64,000 bases of DNA from Bacillus sp. SJS (GTDB lineage: Bacteria; Bacillota; Bacilli; Bacillales; Bacillaceae). The first letter of the stretch is position 1. Each line of letters begins with the position of its first letter. A program made the translations under genes and the position numbers. The DNA lies in NCBI RefSeq assembly GCF_000732485.2, contig NZ_JAQV02000015.1, positions 310,001-374,000 on the forward strand. The letters run 5' to 3'. A model generated the notes under the pieces. It had not been told where the DNA came from, did no database searches, and saw only the letters and a program-made list of their open reading frames with translations. Below, in pieces: positions 17,504 through 26,198 of this stretch.

Positions 17504-18319
17504 TTAAGCGGTTTGTCTTACCGTACTTTTCCCCCGTTTTGTCATGGCATAAGTTATTGCAAGAAGTCCAGCCAGGATAACGGTTACAATCCAGAATGAT
17601 GAATTCATAATTCCCTTAAATGCGAAGTTGTAAAACACGGCCCCAAAAGCTCCTCCTGCAAGAGGTCCTATAACCGGCACCCATGCATAACGCCAATTGG
17701 AATCGCCTTTCCCAGGAATCGGCAGGACAAAATGCGCAATTCGCGGGCCAAGATCCCGTGCGGGGTTGATCGCGTATCCAGTGGTCCCCCCCAATGATAA
17801 ACCAATTGCAACAATGAGAAAACCGACAACCAGAGGATTTAATCCGTCTGTAAACTTATTCGCTCCGATTGAAAGGATTCCAAGAACCAATATGAAGGTT
17901 CCAAGTGCCTCACTAATGAAATTAGCAAAAACATTTGGTATGGCCGGTCCTGTTGAAAATACGCCAAGCTTTGTTCCCGGGTCTTTCGTTTCTTGCCAAT
18001 GCGGCAGGTAATGAAAATAAATAAGAGAAGCCCCAATAAATGCCCCAATCATTTGTGCCAGGATGTAAGAAGGTACAAGATTCCAGGCGAAGTCCCCTGT
18101 TAAGGCAAGACCGATGGTGAGCGCAGGATTTAAATGAGCCCCGCTGATTCCGCCTACTGCGTAAGCTGCCATTGCGACTCCCAACCCCCAGCCCATCGTG
18201 ATAACGATCCAGCCCGAGTTTTCAGCGAATGACCCTTTTAAATTGACTCCTGCACACACACCTGCGCCGAACACGATTAATATCATTGTTCCTATTAGTT
18301 CACCCAAAAAAGCAGACAT
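17504..18319 (-). CDS. glpF: Glycerol uptake facilitator (aquaglyceroporin), 271 aa
   Basis: This MIP-family channel admits glycerol. Two half-helix NPA motifs are present (HLNPALTIG about residue 62; INPARDLGPR about 188), and Asp after the second NPA-Arg marks a glycerol rather than water channel. Six membrane helices are apparent. It is the first gene of the glpFK operon and is preceded by GGGGGG, a leader terminator and a strong promoter with a CcpA site. The product acts together with GlpK: trapping by phosphorylation drives uptake. Confidence 0.95.
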   Translation of the reverse strand: MSAFLGELIGTMILIVFGAGVCAGVNLKGSFAENSGWIVITMGWGLGVAMAAYAVGGISGAHLNPALTIGLALTGDFAWNLVPSYILAQMIGAFIGASLIYFHYLPHWQETKDPGTKLGVFSTGPAIPNVFANFISEALGTFILVLGILSIGANKFTDGLNPLVVGFLIVAIGLSLGGTTGYAINPARDLGPRIAHFVLPIPGKGDSNWRYAWVPVIGPLAGGAFGAVFYNFAFKGIMNSSFWIVTVILAGLLAITYAMTKRGKSTVRQTA

Positions 18320-18392
18320 CTAAATCCCCCCATGGTGTAAGTCTTAGTCAATTGGTGAGGAGAGCGTTTACAGATAAACGATTAAATTTAAG

Positions 18393-18442
18393 CAAAAAAA
18401 TCCACAACTCTCCCCTTACAAAAGTAAAGAACAGTTGTGGAT
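18393..18442 (-). promoter_or_regulatory. glpF leader terminator/antiterminator (GlpP target)
   Basis: ATCCACAACT and AGTTGTGGAT form a stem followed by TTTTTTT, located between the promoter and glpF. A GGAGA-rich segment just upstream (CGGAGACGAGGAGATCC) fits the GlpP recognition region. Glycerol 3-phosphate-bound GlpP is expected to allow read-through. Confidence 0.85.
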
Positions 18443-18478
18443 CTCCTCGTCTCCGTCACATAAATTAACTTGTCCATA

Positions 18479-18507
18479 ATATTAAAACTTATTGTAAGCG
18501 TTGTCAA
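18479..18507 (-). promoter_or_regulatory. glpF promoter overlapping a cre site
   Basis: TTGACA (18502-18507), exactly 17 bp, then TAATAT (18479-18484) on the minus strand. TGTAAGCGTTGTCA at 18493-18506 matches the CcpA consensus TGWAANCGNTNWCA at every position and covers the -35, predicting glucose repression of glycerol uptake. Confidence 0.88.
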
Positions 18508-18650
18508 GCGATTGGAGTAATTTTTTGTCGAACTATTGGACCAACTTTTGATAAATTGAAATCTATCACATAACGCGCACCGAGACTTGCATTTATTCCG
18601 GGTGGATATGCTCGATACCATGTAACTGCAGTAATTGGCGCCGTTAGATT

Positions 18651-18693
18651 ATTTCACCTTCAAATAGTTGTTGTTGCATTTCGAAGGTGAAAT
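18651..18693. repeat. 11-bp perfect inverted repeat downstream of glpP
   Basis: ATTTCACCTTC (18651-18661) and GAAGGTGAAAT (18683-18693) can form a hairpin with a 21-base loop. It is about 40 bp after the glpP stop. It lacks a clear T-run, so it may be a weak terminator or a protein-binding site. Confidence 0.5.
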
Positions 18694-18733
18694 ATGGTGA
18701 CTTTGTCTGCACCTTTACGATCAGGTCCAGGTT

Positions 18734-19300
18734 TCAACCTAAGTTTTTCTCCATTTCTTTCCACAGTGCCGTCTCTGAACTTGTTACAGCTGCAGCACCT
18801 GCTTTAAGAGCAGCTTGCACCTCTTGCTCGGTCTTGACAAAGCCTCCTGCAAGAATTGGTATATCGGTTTCTTTCCGGATTTCTTCTATCAAATTCGGGA
18901 CAACACCCGGCAGTACCTCAATAAAATCCGGCCTCATCCGTTGAATGAGCTCCAAGCTTTTCGCAAGTGCGCTCGTATCCAGCAGGAACAGGCGCTGAAT
19001 CGCAATCAGGCCGCGCTGCTTCGCTTTTGAAATAACGTTCGATCTTGTCGAAATCAATCCTGCCGGCTTAATTTCCTGGGAGATAAATTCTGCTGCATAC
19101 TCGTCATGCTTCAGGCCCTGAATCAAATCAACATGAATCAAAAGCTTCTTCTCTGCTTGATCAGAAGCCTTCACAATCCCTTTCAGCTGACCCAGATGAG
19201 TATCAAGCAGAACCCCGTATTGATACTTGCTTCCTAAAAACTGATCAAATTGCTTCATATTCCGTATCGCAGGCAATAACGTCTGCCCTTCAAATCCCAT
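18734..19300 (-). CDS. glpP: GlpP glycerol operon antiterminator, 188 aa
   Basis: This RNA-binding regulator, when loaded with glycerol 3-phosphate, suppresses the leader terminators of glpFK and glpD, both visible downstream. Conserved stretches include [60 protein letters not shown] and [14 protein letters not shown]. The start was set at ATG 19300 (GGAG nine bases upstream) rather than the GTG nine bases earlier, which touches the ribosome binding site. It has its own transcription unit upstream of glpF, as in B. subtilis. Confidence 0.93.
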   Translation of the reverse strand: MGFEGQTLLPAIRNMKQFDQFLGSKYQYGVLLDTHLGQLKGIVKASDQAEKKLLIHVDLIQGLKHDEYAAEFISQEIKPAGLISTRSNVISKAKQRGLIAIQRLFLLDTSALAKSLELIQRMRPDFIEVLPGVVPNLIEEIRKETDIPILAGGFVKTEQEVQAALKAGAAAVTSSETALWKEMEKNLG

Positions 19301-19387
19301 TTCCCGCACACTCCTGCCAGCTTATCTTTTTCTAAGTATCCTCTAGTATGTATTTTTTTATTTTAGCATATGCCGGTGGAATACAGG

Positions 19388-19414
19388 AAAAAAGTCCGCT
19401 GCAGCGGACTTTTT
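19388..19414 (-). terminator. yhcX terminator
   Basis: Palindromic AAAAAGTCCGCTGCAGCGGACTTTTT just after the GNAT-nitrilase stop; usable on both strands. Confidence 0.88.
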
Positions 19415-19417
19415 GCA

Positions 19418-20962
19418 TTATCTATTTTTATACTGCAATGAATACAAATCACGTCTTCGATCCTTAAGCTGGCGCACTGTTCCGGATTGGCGCTGCCTTC
19501 TTAAAATTTCTAAATCAACATCCCCGATTACGACCATTTCAATATTCGGATTGCACTCTCCGACAATCCCATCTCTGGCATATTCAAAGTCAGATGGGGC
19601 AAAAATCGCAGATTGAGCATATTGAATGTCCATGTTTTCAGTTTGCGGAAGGTTTCCTACCGTTCCTGAAATGACAGTGTATACCTGATTTTCAACTGCA
19701 CGTGCCTGTGCACAGTAGCGCACTCTCAGATAGCCTTGGCGGTCCTCTGTACAGAACGGAGTAAAAATAATTTTAGCCCCCATATCTGTTGCGATTCTTG
19801 CGAGCTCAGGGAACTCAATATCATAACAAATTTGAATGGCTATTTTTCCGCAGTCTGTATCAAATACTTTCACCTGATCTCCGGCACTAATTCCCCACCA
19901 CTTGCGTTCATTCGGCGTGATGTGAATCTTGTACTGCTTTTCAATCGTTCCATCGCGCCTGAACAGGTACGCGATATTATAAATATCACCATCATCCTCT
20001 TCAACCACGTGGGAGCCCCCGATAATATTAATGTTGTACTTCACCGCAAGGTCTGTAAAAAGTGAAATGTAATCCTCCGTGAACTCTGTCAGCCTTCTGA
20101 TTGCCTGGCTTGGCGTTTTATCATGGCCAAACGACATAAGCTGTGTTGTGAAAAGCTCAGGGAAGACGGCAAAATCAGCATCCGCATCTGAGGCCACATC
20201 CACGTAATACTCGGACTGTTTCGCAAACTCATCAAAGGACTCAATTTGCTTCATCATGTATTGCACAACACAGATCCGGACAGGGAATGACGTTTTATAA
20301 TACCGTTTAGTGTTCGGCTGATAATCTACATTGTTCCATTCCATCAATGTTGCATATTGGTTCGATGCTTGATCATCCGGCAAGTAGCTAGGATTGATCC
20401 TCATTAGAGTGAACCCATTCATTAGCTGGAATGAAAGCACCGGGTCATAGATGCGGTGGTGAATAACCTCTTCCACATATTCCCGCGGCGTCAGCTCGCC
20501 TGCATGTTTATGAAAATTGGGGATACGGCCCCCAATAATGATGCTTTTTAAATTTTGAAGACGGGCAAATTCCTTGCGGGCTTCATAAAGCCTGTAGCCG
20601 ATACTCATCCTTCTGAATTCCGGATCAACCATGACTTCAATTCCATATAAGTTATAGCCATCAGGATTATGATTGGTGATGTACCCATTGTCTGTAATGT
20701 CATCCCAAGTATGGCGGTCATCGTATTCATCAAAGTTTACAAGCAGACTGGAGCACGAACCAATAATCTGTCCTTCAAATTCTGCACAAAACTGGCCTTC
20801 CGGGAAATGTTCTAGATGGCTTTCAAGATGCTCCCGTTTCCACGGGTCCATCCCTGGAAAGCATTTTCGCTGCATGCTAATGATTTCATCAATGTCTTTA
20901 TGCTGTATATTGCGGATAATCATTTTCTTTTCGAATTTAGATAAGTCCAATTTTTCGGTCAT
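19418..20962 (-). CDS. yhcX: GNAT acetyltransferase-nitrilase fusion (YhcX), 514 aa
   Basis: Two domains are present. Residues ~14-215 are a GNAT-type N-acyltransferase (MVDPEFRRMSIGYRLYEARK is the acyl-CoA-binding turn). Residues ~228-500 are a carbon-nitrogen hydrolase with the triad Glu269 (FPELFTT), Lys345 (YKIHITPNE) and Cys379 (QICYDIEFPE). Family members hydrolyse non-peptide C-N bonds, but the substrate of this fusion is unknown. AAAGGAG precedes the ATG. It sits between yhcW and glpP as in B. subtilis. A separate gene at 56431-57099 encodes a protein similar to only the GNAT half. Confidence 0.92.
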   Translation of the reverse strand: MTEKLDLSKFEKKMIIRNIQHKDIDEIISMQRKCFPGMDPWKREHLESHLEHFPEGQFCAEFEGQIIGSCSSLLVNFDEYDDRHTWDDITDNGYITNHNPDGYNLYGIEVMVDPEFRRMSIGYRLYEARKEFARLQNLKSIIIGGRIPNFHKHAGELTPREYVEEVIHHRIYDPVLSFQLMNGFTLMRINPSYLPDDQASNQYATLMEWNNVDYQPNTKRYYKTSFPVRICVVQYMMKQIESFDEFAKQSEYYVDVASDADADFAVFPELFTTQLMSFGHDKTPSQAIRRLTEFTEDYISLFTDLAVKYNINIIGGSHVVEEDDGDIYNIAYLFRRDGTIEKQYKIHITPNERKWWGISAGDQVKVFDTDCGKIAIQICYDIEFPELARIATDMGAKIIFTPFCTEDRQGYLRVRYCAQARAVENQVYTVISGTVGNLPQTENMDIQYAQSAIFAPSDFEYARDGIVGECNPNIEMVVIGDVDLEILRRQRQSGTVRQLKDRRRDLYSLQYKNR

Positions 20963-21012
20963 GACGACATCTCCTTTACCATTAGAATCATTTACCCGCT
21001 ATCAGCGCCTTT

Positions 21013-21681
21013 TTAAACGTTCTTTATGCTTTCCAGGTTTCCAACAAGCAGCTTGAACTCCAGTTCTGCCATCGATTCAAGACGGTGATCCATTTCTCCA
21101 AACTCAAGTCCGCCTGTAATTTTATTCGGAACAATCACACAGGCCATTCCCGCCCGTTTTGCAGCAGCCGACCCATGGACAGAATCCTCAAAAGCAATGC
21201 ACTCCTCCGGTTTGACGCCGAGGCATTCAGCTGCTTTTAAATACAGATCTGGATTAGGCTTTACTTCTTCAACATCATCACTCGTCCTGATGCACTCAAA
21301 ATACTCGAATAAGCCGATATTTTTCAAATGAGTGCTGACCCATTTGTAATTGGAACTGGATGCCAGTCCGATTTTATAGCCTAGTTCCTTCGCTGCTGCC
21401 AGGTATTCCTCCACACCCGGTCTTGCGAGCTCTTTACTGATTCGTTCATTGAAGCGGTTCTCTCTGTCTTGCTGGAGTGCGCTGTGGTCAACGCTTTTTT
21501 TCAGCTGTTCTTCCAAATATGTAAATGGCTTAAATCCGGATTGAGTGCCGACCCCTTGTACCCAAAGTTCAAGCGGAAGACTGGATCCCTGCTCCTTAAA
21601 CATCTCTTGGAGCACCTCGTAGTGAAGGGTTTCCGTATCCAAAATTAAACCGTCAAAATCAAACACAATCGCTTTATACAA
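21013..21681 (-). CDS. yhcW: HAD-superfamily phosphatase (YhcW), 222 aa
   Basis: The catalytic motif DFDGLILDTE (residues 8-17) contains the two HAD aspartates. Motif II Ser is in GLASSSN (about 110-116), the motif III Lys in VKPNPDLYL, and the acidic pair in CIAFEDS. The cap insertion between motifs I and II makes it a beta-phosphoglucomutase/phosphoglycolate phosphatase-like subfamily member. It probably dephosphorylates a small sugar or glycolytic phosphate; the substrate is unassigned. Its position just upstream of yhcX is conserved in B. subtilis. Confidence 0.9.
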   Translation of the reverse strand: MYKAIVFDFDGLILDTETLHYEVLQEMFKEQGSSLPLELWVQGVGTQSGFKPFTYLEEQLKKSVDHSALQQDRENRFNERISKELARPGVEEYLAAAKELGYKIGLASSSNYKWVSTHLKNIGLFEYFECIRTSDDVEEVKPNPDLYLKAAECLGVKPEECIAFEDSVHGSAAAKRAGMACVIVPNKITGGLEFGEMDHRLESMAELEFKLLVGNLESIKNV

Positions 21682-21721
21682 AAAAATCAGCTCCTTTCCC
21701 TATATTATGAACCGTTTCACA

Positions 21722-21769
21722 AAAAAAAGAAAAGGATAACCGGGAGACCCGGCTACCCAATTCCTTTTG
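21722..21769 (-). terminator. yhcV terminator
   Basis: Hairpin with CCGGG-AGA-CCCGG core extended by AAAAGGA/TCCTTTT, followed by T-run on the minus strand. Confidence 0.75.
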
Positions 21770-22198
21770 TTACTTATGCTGATTATCCTGGTTTGAGATG
21801 TTTGAAAGGGCGCTTCCTGCTGACTCATTTGAAAGCTGATTGACGGAAAGATCACCTAGGGCAACCATACCGACAAGATTGTTATTTTCAACAATCGGCA
21901 AACGGCGGATTTGATTCTGAGCCATTAGCTGGGATGCTTCCTCATAGCTCATGTCAGAACGGCCGGAAACTACTTGAGATGTCATTACATCTGACACCTT
22001 CGTATTGGAGTCTCTGCCTTCAGCTGTTGTTCGAAGCGTAATATCACGATCTGTAATAATCCCCTTCATTTGGCCATTCTCCACAACCGGAATAGATCCC
22101 ACATTGTGCTGGCTCATCAATTGAGCTGCCTCTTGAATGGACTGGCTGGATGTTACGCTTGCTACGTTTTTTGACATAATGCTGCTAACTTTATTCAT
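21770..22198 (-). CDS. yhcV: Two-CBS-domain protein (YhcV), 142 aa
   Basis: Two CBS motifs form one Bateman module, residues ~8-60 (MSKNVASVTSSQSIQEAAQLM.. GIITDRDI) and ~72-125 (MTSQVVSGRSDMSYEEASQLM.. GMVALGDL). Such stand-alone pairs bind adenine nucleotides and sense energy state, but no partner domain is present here. The ATG follows GGGGAGGG. It lies upstream of yhcW as in B. subtilis. The tail is Ser/Asn/Gln-rich and likely flexible. Confidence 0.92.
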   Translation of the reverse strand: MNKVSSIMSKNVASVTSSQSIQEAAQLMSQHNVGSIPVVENGQMKGIITDRDITLRTTAEGRDSNTKVSDVMTSQVVSGRSDMSYEEASQLMAQNQIRRLPIVENNNLVGMVALGDLSVNQLSNESAGSALSNISNQDNQHK

Positions 22199-22286
22199 GA
22201 TTACCCTCCCCTTTCGCTAATTAGTATGAGCATTTTCAACGCTAAGATTGTGTAGTAAAAAATCTCAATTAGCTAAAGGATTTTAT

Positions 22287-22324
22287 AAAAAAACGGCGAA
22301 CGCATTATACGTCCGCCGTTCTTT
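22287..22324 (-). terminator. Terminator of the regulator-glucosidase operon
   Basis: AACGGCGGACGT / ACG..CGCCGTT hairpin followed by T-run on the minus strand, right after the glucosidase stop. Confidence 0.8.
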
Positions 22325-24006
22325 TAGAATTTATATACCCTTGCTTCCCAAGGTCTCATTGTAAAACCTTCGTAAGTTCCTTCATGCTGTCCTTCATAAT
22401 TCGCAACAAGCAGCTCCGGTTCTTTAAGTTCAAAACCTTCAGGAAGTCGAAACTCTGGATTATTTCCCGAGAAATTTGCTGCAACAAGCAGTTTTTCCCC
22501 ATTGTATTCTCGAATAAAGGCGAAAATCTCCGGGTCCTCCTCCAAAATCAGCTCATAGGAACCGTACACAATAATTTCATGGTTCTTCCTTAACTTGATC
22601 AGGTTTTTATAGTAGTGGAAAATGGACGCGGAATCCTCCAATGCTGCCTTGGCATTGATTTCCTTATAATTTGGATTAACCTCTATCCACGGTGTTCCTT
22701 CTGTAAATCCTCCATTTTTAGAATCATCCCATTGTATAGGCGTTCGAGCGTTATCACGGCCTTTTATATAAATGGAATTCATGACTTCTGCGGGATCCTC
22801 TTTATTCTCAATGACACGTTCTTTATACATATTATGTGTTTCAATGTCTTTATACTGCTGGATGGAATCAAAACGAACATTGGTCATACCGAATTCTTCA
22901 CCCTGATAAATATAAGGAGTTCCTTGCATCATGTGCAAACAGGTAGCAAGCATTTTCGCGGACTCCACCCGGTAGCTGCGGTCGTCTCCAAAACGGGAAA
23001 CAATTCTCGGCTGATCGTGATTGTTCCAGTATAAACTGTTCCAGCCCTTGCCCTGCATCCCTTTTTGCCAGCGCGATAATGAATGCTTTAAATCCCTTAG
23101 ATCCAGAGGCTTCACATGCCATTTGCTTTTTCCTGGCTCCGTATCAAGATCCATATGTTCAAACTGGAATACCATGTTTAATTCGTTCCGCTCAGCATCT
23201 GTATAAAGAATGCCTTCGTCAGGGGAAACACCAGGCATTTCTCCGACCGTCATTACATCATAGTGAGAGAGAACTTCCTTGTTCATTTCCTTTAGAAATT
23301 CATGAATGCGCGGACCATTCATAAAATGCTGCCCGCCCGGTGCGAATGGCTTCCCTTCCGGATTGTCCGCATCAGGCAGACCCTCTTCCTTCGAAATAAA
23401 ATTGATGACATCCATCCGGAATCCATCAATCCCTTTATCAAGCCAAAACTTCATCATCTCATAAATTTCATTGCGGAGATTCGGGTTCTCCCAATTCAAG
23501 TCCGGCTGCTTTTTTGAAAACAGATGAAGAAAATATTCATCTGTCGCTTCATCATACTTCCATGCTGAGCCGCTAAATACCGATTCCCAATTGTTCGGTT
23601 CCTTGCCGTCTTTTCCGGGACGCCATATGTAGTAGTCCCGATATGGATTGTCTTTCGATTGACGGGATTCCGCAAACCAGGCATGCTCATCCGAAGAGTG
23701 GTTAACAACCAGATCCATTACAAGCTTTATCCCTCGATCATGCATTTCCTTCAGCATCTCATCCCAGTCATCCATCGTACCGAATTCGTCCATGATCCTG
23801 CGGTAATCACTGATATCATAGCCATTATCATCATTCGGCGACTGATAAACTGGAGAAAGCCATACTACATCCACACCCAGTTCCTTCAAATAATCAAGCT
23901 TGGAAATGATGCCTTTGATATCGCCGATTCCATCTCCATTGCTATCCATAAAACTGCGCGGATAAATTTGATAAACAACGGCTTCTTTCCACCAATTTTT
24001 CTCCAT
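22324..24006 (-). CDS. malL: GH13 oligo-1,6-glucosidase / alpha-glucosidase, 560 aa
   Basis: This is a cytoplasmic alpha-amylase-superfamily exoglucosidase acting on isomaltose-type or maltose/sucrose-type oligosaccharides. Catalytic residues are Asp199 (DGFRMDV), Glu256 (VGEMPG) and Asp331 (NNHDQPR), matching the B. cereus oligo-1,6-glucosidase positions within two residues. A calcium-type DSNGDGIGDI loop is at 21-30. The start is set at ATG 24006 (AGGAG upstream), not the TTG three codons earlier. It is 12 bp behind a LacI-family regulator gene, so they form an operon. With the secreted GH31/GH66 genes at 29-34 kb, the organism seems equipped for alpha-1,6-glucans. Confidence 0.9.
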   Translation of the reverse strand: MEKNWWKEAVVYQIYPRSFMDSNGDGIGDIKGIISKLDYLKELGVDVVWLSPVYQSPNDDNGYDISDYRRIMDEFGTMDDWDEMLKEMHDRGIKLVMDLVVNHSSDEHAWFAESRQSKDNPYRDYYIWRPGKDGKEPNNWESVFSGSAWKYDEATDEYFLHLFSKKQPDLNWENPNLRNEIYEMMKFWLDKGIDGFRMDVINFISKEEGLPDADNPEGKPFAPGGQHFMNGPRIHEFLKEMNKEVLSHYDVMTVGEMPGVSPDEGILYTDAERNELNMVFQFEHMDLDTEPGKSKWHVKPLDLRDLKHSLSRWQKGMQGKGWNSLYWNNHDQPRIVSRFGDDRSYRVESAKMLATCLHMMQGTPYIYQGEEFGMTNVRFDSIQQYKDIETHNMYKERVIENKEDPAEVMNSIYIKGRDNARTPIQWDDSKNGGFTEGTPWIEVNPNYKEINAKAALEDSASIFHYYKNLIKLRKNHEIIVYGSYELILEEDPEIFAFIREYNGEKLLVAANFSGNNPEFRLPEGFELKEPELLVANYEGQHEGTYEGFTMRPWEARVYKF

Positions 24007-24018
24007 AACTCCCAACTC

Positions 24019-25020
24019 CTAAGTCAGATTTTTCACTGAATTTCTCTCTGTAATCCTGTAAGCCATAAACCTGCTCTCCGGCTGATTTCCATCTATCATC
24101 TTCATAAGCATACGAACCGCATCCGTACCCATCTCCTGAATAGGCTGGTGTACTGTCGTCAGGGGAGGAATGGACATCGTCGCTATGTCCGTATCATCGT
24201 AGCCGATAACCGATAAATCATCCGGCACTTTCATTCCCTTTTCATAGCAGAAAGATAAAATGCCCAGCGCCATTTCATCACTAGCTGCAAATACAGCGGT
24301 TAGCTCCGGATTACTCCGATAAAGCCGTTCCATTGCTTCATACCCGCTTCTAAAACCAAAATCACCATATTCAATGAGCTCTTCCTCAAAAGGAATACCA
24401 TTCTCACTAAACGCTTTTTTCAAGCCCTTAATCCTTGGGATCCCGGAAATCGGGTCATGCTTCGTTCCGCTGATCATCCCAATCCTTTGGTGGCCATTTT
24501 CTATTAAGAATTGGACAGCTGAATAGGATGCCGCTTCGTCATCTACTTTTATAAAAGGGATAGAAGGCACATGGGATGTTGTAGCGATAACAGCCGCGGG
24601 AATACCAAATCCCTGCAGCGTTTCGGCATATTCATCCGTTAATAATTCACTGGCGAATAAAATGCCTTCCACTTGTTTCTCCCTTAAGAGCTCCAAGTAA
24701 TCCTGCGTTCTTTTTCCGTTCGAATCGGTATTGCAGACTACTACGCTATAGCGCCGATTATGGGCCTCATCCTCAATCCCCTGAAGCAGCTTGGCTGCAA
24801 AATGGCTAGACAGCTGCGGCAGCAAAACGCCGATTGTACTCGTCTTTCTGCTAACTAAATTCCTTGCCACTGCGTTTGGCTTATAGCCGAGATCTTCTAT
24901 AACCTTCATCACCTTTTTCCTTGTTTCAGGTGAATAGCCGGGTAACCCATTCACAATTCTGGAAACAGTTGCAACAGATACCCCTGAATCCCTGGCTACA
25001 TCTTTGATCGTTGGTCTCAA
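24019..25020 (-). CDS. LacI-family transcriptional regulator of the glucosidase operon, 333 aa
   Basis: The N-terminal LacI helix-turn-helix (TIKDVARDSGVSVATVSRIV) is followed by a periplasmic-binding-type effector domain (about 60-330). The best start is the TTG at 25020, ten bases after AAGGAAGTG. A GTG eight codons upstream would add residues not typical of the family and overlap the operator. It is the first gene of the operon with malL. A perfect 16-bp palindrome and a cre site lie in its promoter, so it probably represses itself and the glucosidase, with a sugar as inducer. The effector is unknown; maltose, isomaltose or sucrose are candidates. Confidence 0.88.
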   Translation of the reverse strand: MRPTIKDVARDSGVSVATVSRIVNGLPGYSPETRKKVMKVIEDLGYKPNAVARNLVSRKTSTIGVLLPQLSSHFAAKLLQGIEDEAHNRRYSVVVCNTDSNGKRTQDYLELLREKQVEGILFASELLTDEYAETLQGFGIPAAVIATTSHVPSIPFIKVDDEAASYSAVQFLIENGHQRIGMISGTKHDPISGIPRIKGLKKAFSENGIPFEEELIEYGDFGFRSGYEAMERLYRSNPELTAVFAASDEMALGILSFCYEKGMKVPDDLSVIGYDDTDIATMSIPPLTTVHQPIQEMGTDAVRMLMKMIDGNQPESRFMAYRITERNSVKNLT

Positions 25021-25042
25021 ATTAAAGCACTTCCTTTTTGGC

Positions 25043-25058
25043 ACGTAAACGTTTACGT
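25043..25058. promoter_or_regulatory. LacI-family operator
   Basis: Perfect 16-bp palindrome ACGTAAAC/GTTTACGT with the central CG typical of LacI-family operators, located just downstream of the -10 of the regulator promoter. Confidence 0.8.
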
Positions 25059-25067
25059 CATATTTTC

Positions 25068-25097
25068 ATTGTAGTTCACTTGTGAAAACGTTGTCAA
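25068..25097 (-). promoter_or_regulatory. Regulator-malL promoter overlapping a cre site
   Basis: TTGACA (25092-25097), 18 bp, TACAAT (25068-25073) on the minus strand. TGAAAACGTTGTCA at 25083-25096 fits the CcpA consensus at every position and covers the -35, so glucose should repress the operon. Confidence 0.82.
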
Positions 25098-25116
25098 CAT
25101 TCAAGAAGAATCTGTG

Positions 25117-25146
25117 TTTACAATCTTCTTATCCCTGTACTATAAT
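25117..25146 (+). promoter_or_regulatory. bdbC promoter
   Basis: TTTACA (25117-25122), 18-bp spacer, TATAAT (25141-25146), then GTGAGGAG and the bdbC ATG at 25181. It is divergent from the regulator promoter. Confidence 0.75.
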
Positions 25147-25180
25147 TTTCTTGTCTAATACTGTTGGTGAGGAGACCTCT

Positions 25181-25612
25181 ATGCCTGAAAATAAATCATT
25201 AGAAAATTGGCTTTTATTTGCTTGGATCGCTTCATTCGTATCCACTCTTGGCAGTCTGTACTTCTCTGAAATCGTCGGTTTTGTTCCATGCGATCTATGC
25301 TGGTATCAGAGAATTCTCATGTATCCCCAAGTCATTATACTTGGAATCGCTATAGCGAAGAAAGACTATAGCGTCGCTCTATATAGCCTGATTCTCTCAA
25401 GCATCGGCGCACTTATTTCCATCTATCATTACAGCCTGCAGAAAATACCCTTTTTGGCAAATCACGCAGGATCCTGCGGAAGAATTCCCTGCACAGGCGA
25501 ATACATTAACTGGCTCGGTTTCATCACCATTCCATTCCTTGCCTTAATCGGTTTTACAATGATTATCATCTCAAGCATTATGATTCTGAAAATCAGAAAG
25601 GCAGGTCGCTAA
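25181..25612 (+). CDS. bdbC: BdbC/DsbB-type disulfide formation protein, 143 aa
   Basis: This four-helix membrane quinone reductase reoxidises a thiol-disulfide partner outside the membrane. Cys pairs CDLC (after VGFVP) and CGRIPC are the two DsbB redox centres, and WYQR after the first pair is the conserved quinone-site region. The start is ATG 25181, chosen from GGTGAGGAG; an ORF extending into the promoter is spurious. The next gene, starting two bases after its stop, encodes the likely thioredoxin-like partner. The pair lies between yhcU and yhcV relatives, where B. subtilis has none. Confidence 0.9.
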   Translation: MPENKSLENWLLFAWIASFVSTLGSLYFSEIVGFVPCDLCWYQRILMYPQVIILGIAIAKKDYSVALYSLILSSIGALISIYHYSLQKIPFLANHAGSCGRIPCTGEYINWLGFITIPFLALIGFTMIIISSIMILKIRKAGR

Positions 25613-25613
25613 C

Positions 25614-26084
25614 TTGAAAAAAGTCCTAATTTTCGCCGCTATTTTTATTGTTCTATTCGGGGCATTAGCCTTTTTCACAAACTATCAAAAACAGGAAACT
25701 GCTAAAAACAATCCATACGGAAAGACCACATTGGATCCATCCACCGAAGCCCTGCTGGATGACCCCAACTATCAAAACAACATCCTGCCAGACGAACTCG
25801 ATAAAAAAATTAAAAGCGGCGACGACTTCATTGTCTACTTCTACGCTTCCGACTGTCCGCACTGCAAGCGTACAACCCCAGTTCTTATGCCGCTTGCTAA
25901 AGACATGAACATTAACATTGATCAGTTTAACCTGAAAGAATTCCCAGACTACTGGGACACATACGGCATCACCGGAACGCCAACACTCGTCCACTATAAA
26001 GACGGTAAAGAAGCAGCTGCTTCCGAAGGCGAAAAAACAAAAGAAGAGCTGGAAGCGCTATTGAAAGAATGGTCAGCTAAATGA
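25614..26084 (+). CDS. Membrane-anchored thioredoxin-fold protein, BdbA/BdbD-like partner, 156 aa
   Basis: An uncleaved signal-anchor helix (residues 3-22) is followed by an extracytoplasmic thioredoxin domain with active-site CPHC (Cys81-Cys84) and cis-Pro in TGTPTLVH. The CPHC dipeptide is typical of oxidising DsbA/BdbD-like proteins. TTG is the start, with GGCAGG overlapping the end of bdbC, so the two are translationally coupled. BdbC should keep it oxidised. Substrates could include secreted proteins such as the two-cysteine TapA-like protein, but that is a guess. Confidence 0.85.
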   Translation: MKKVLIFAAIFIVLFGALAFFTNYQKQETAKNNPYGKTTLDPSTEALLDDPNYQNNILPDELDKKIKSGDDFIVYFYASDCPHCKRTTPVLMPLAKDMNINIDQFNLKEFPDYWDTYGITGTPTLVHYKDGKEAAASEGEKTKEELEALLKEWSAK

Positions 26085-26114
26085 AAACAGCCCGTGCTGA
26101 GCGGGCTGTTTTTT
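26085..26114 (+). terminator. Terminator of the bdbC operon
   Basis: AACAGCCCG-TGCTGAG-CGGGCTGTT stem with T-run. Confidence 0.92.
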
Positions 26115-26198
26115 GATTTGATTGGAGGAGGTTAGATTGAGGGGGGGAATTTTGTTTTTCGGGGTGTACTTGGGTTTTGGGCAGAACTTGGTTTTCGG

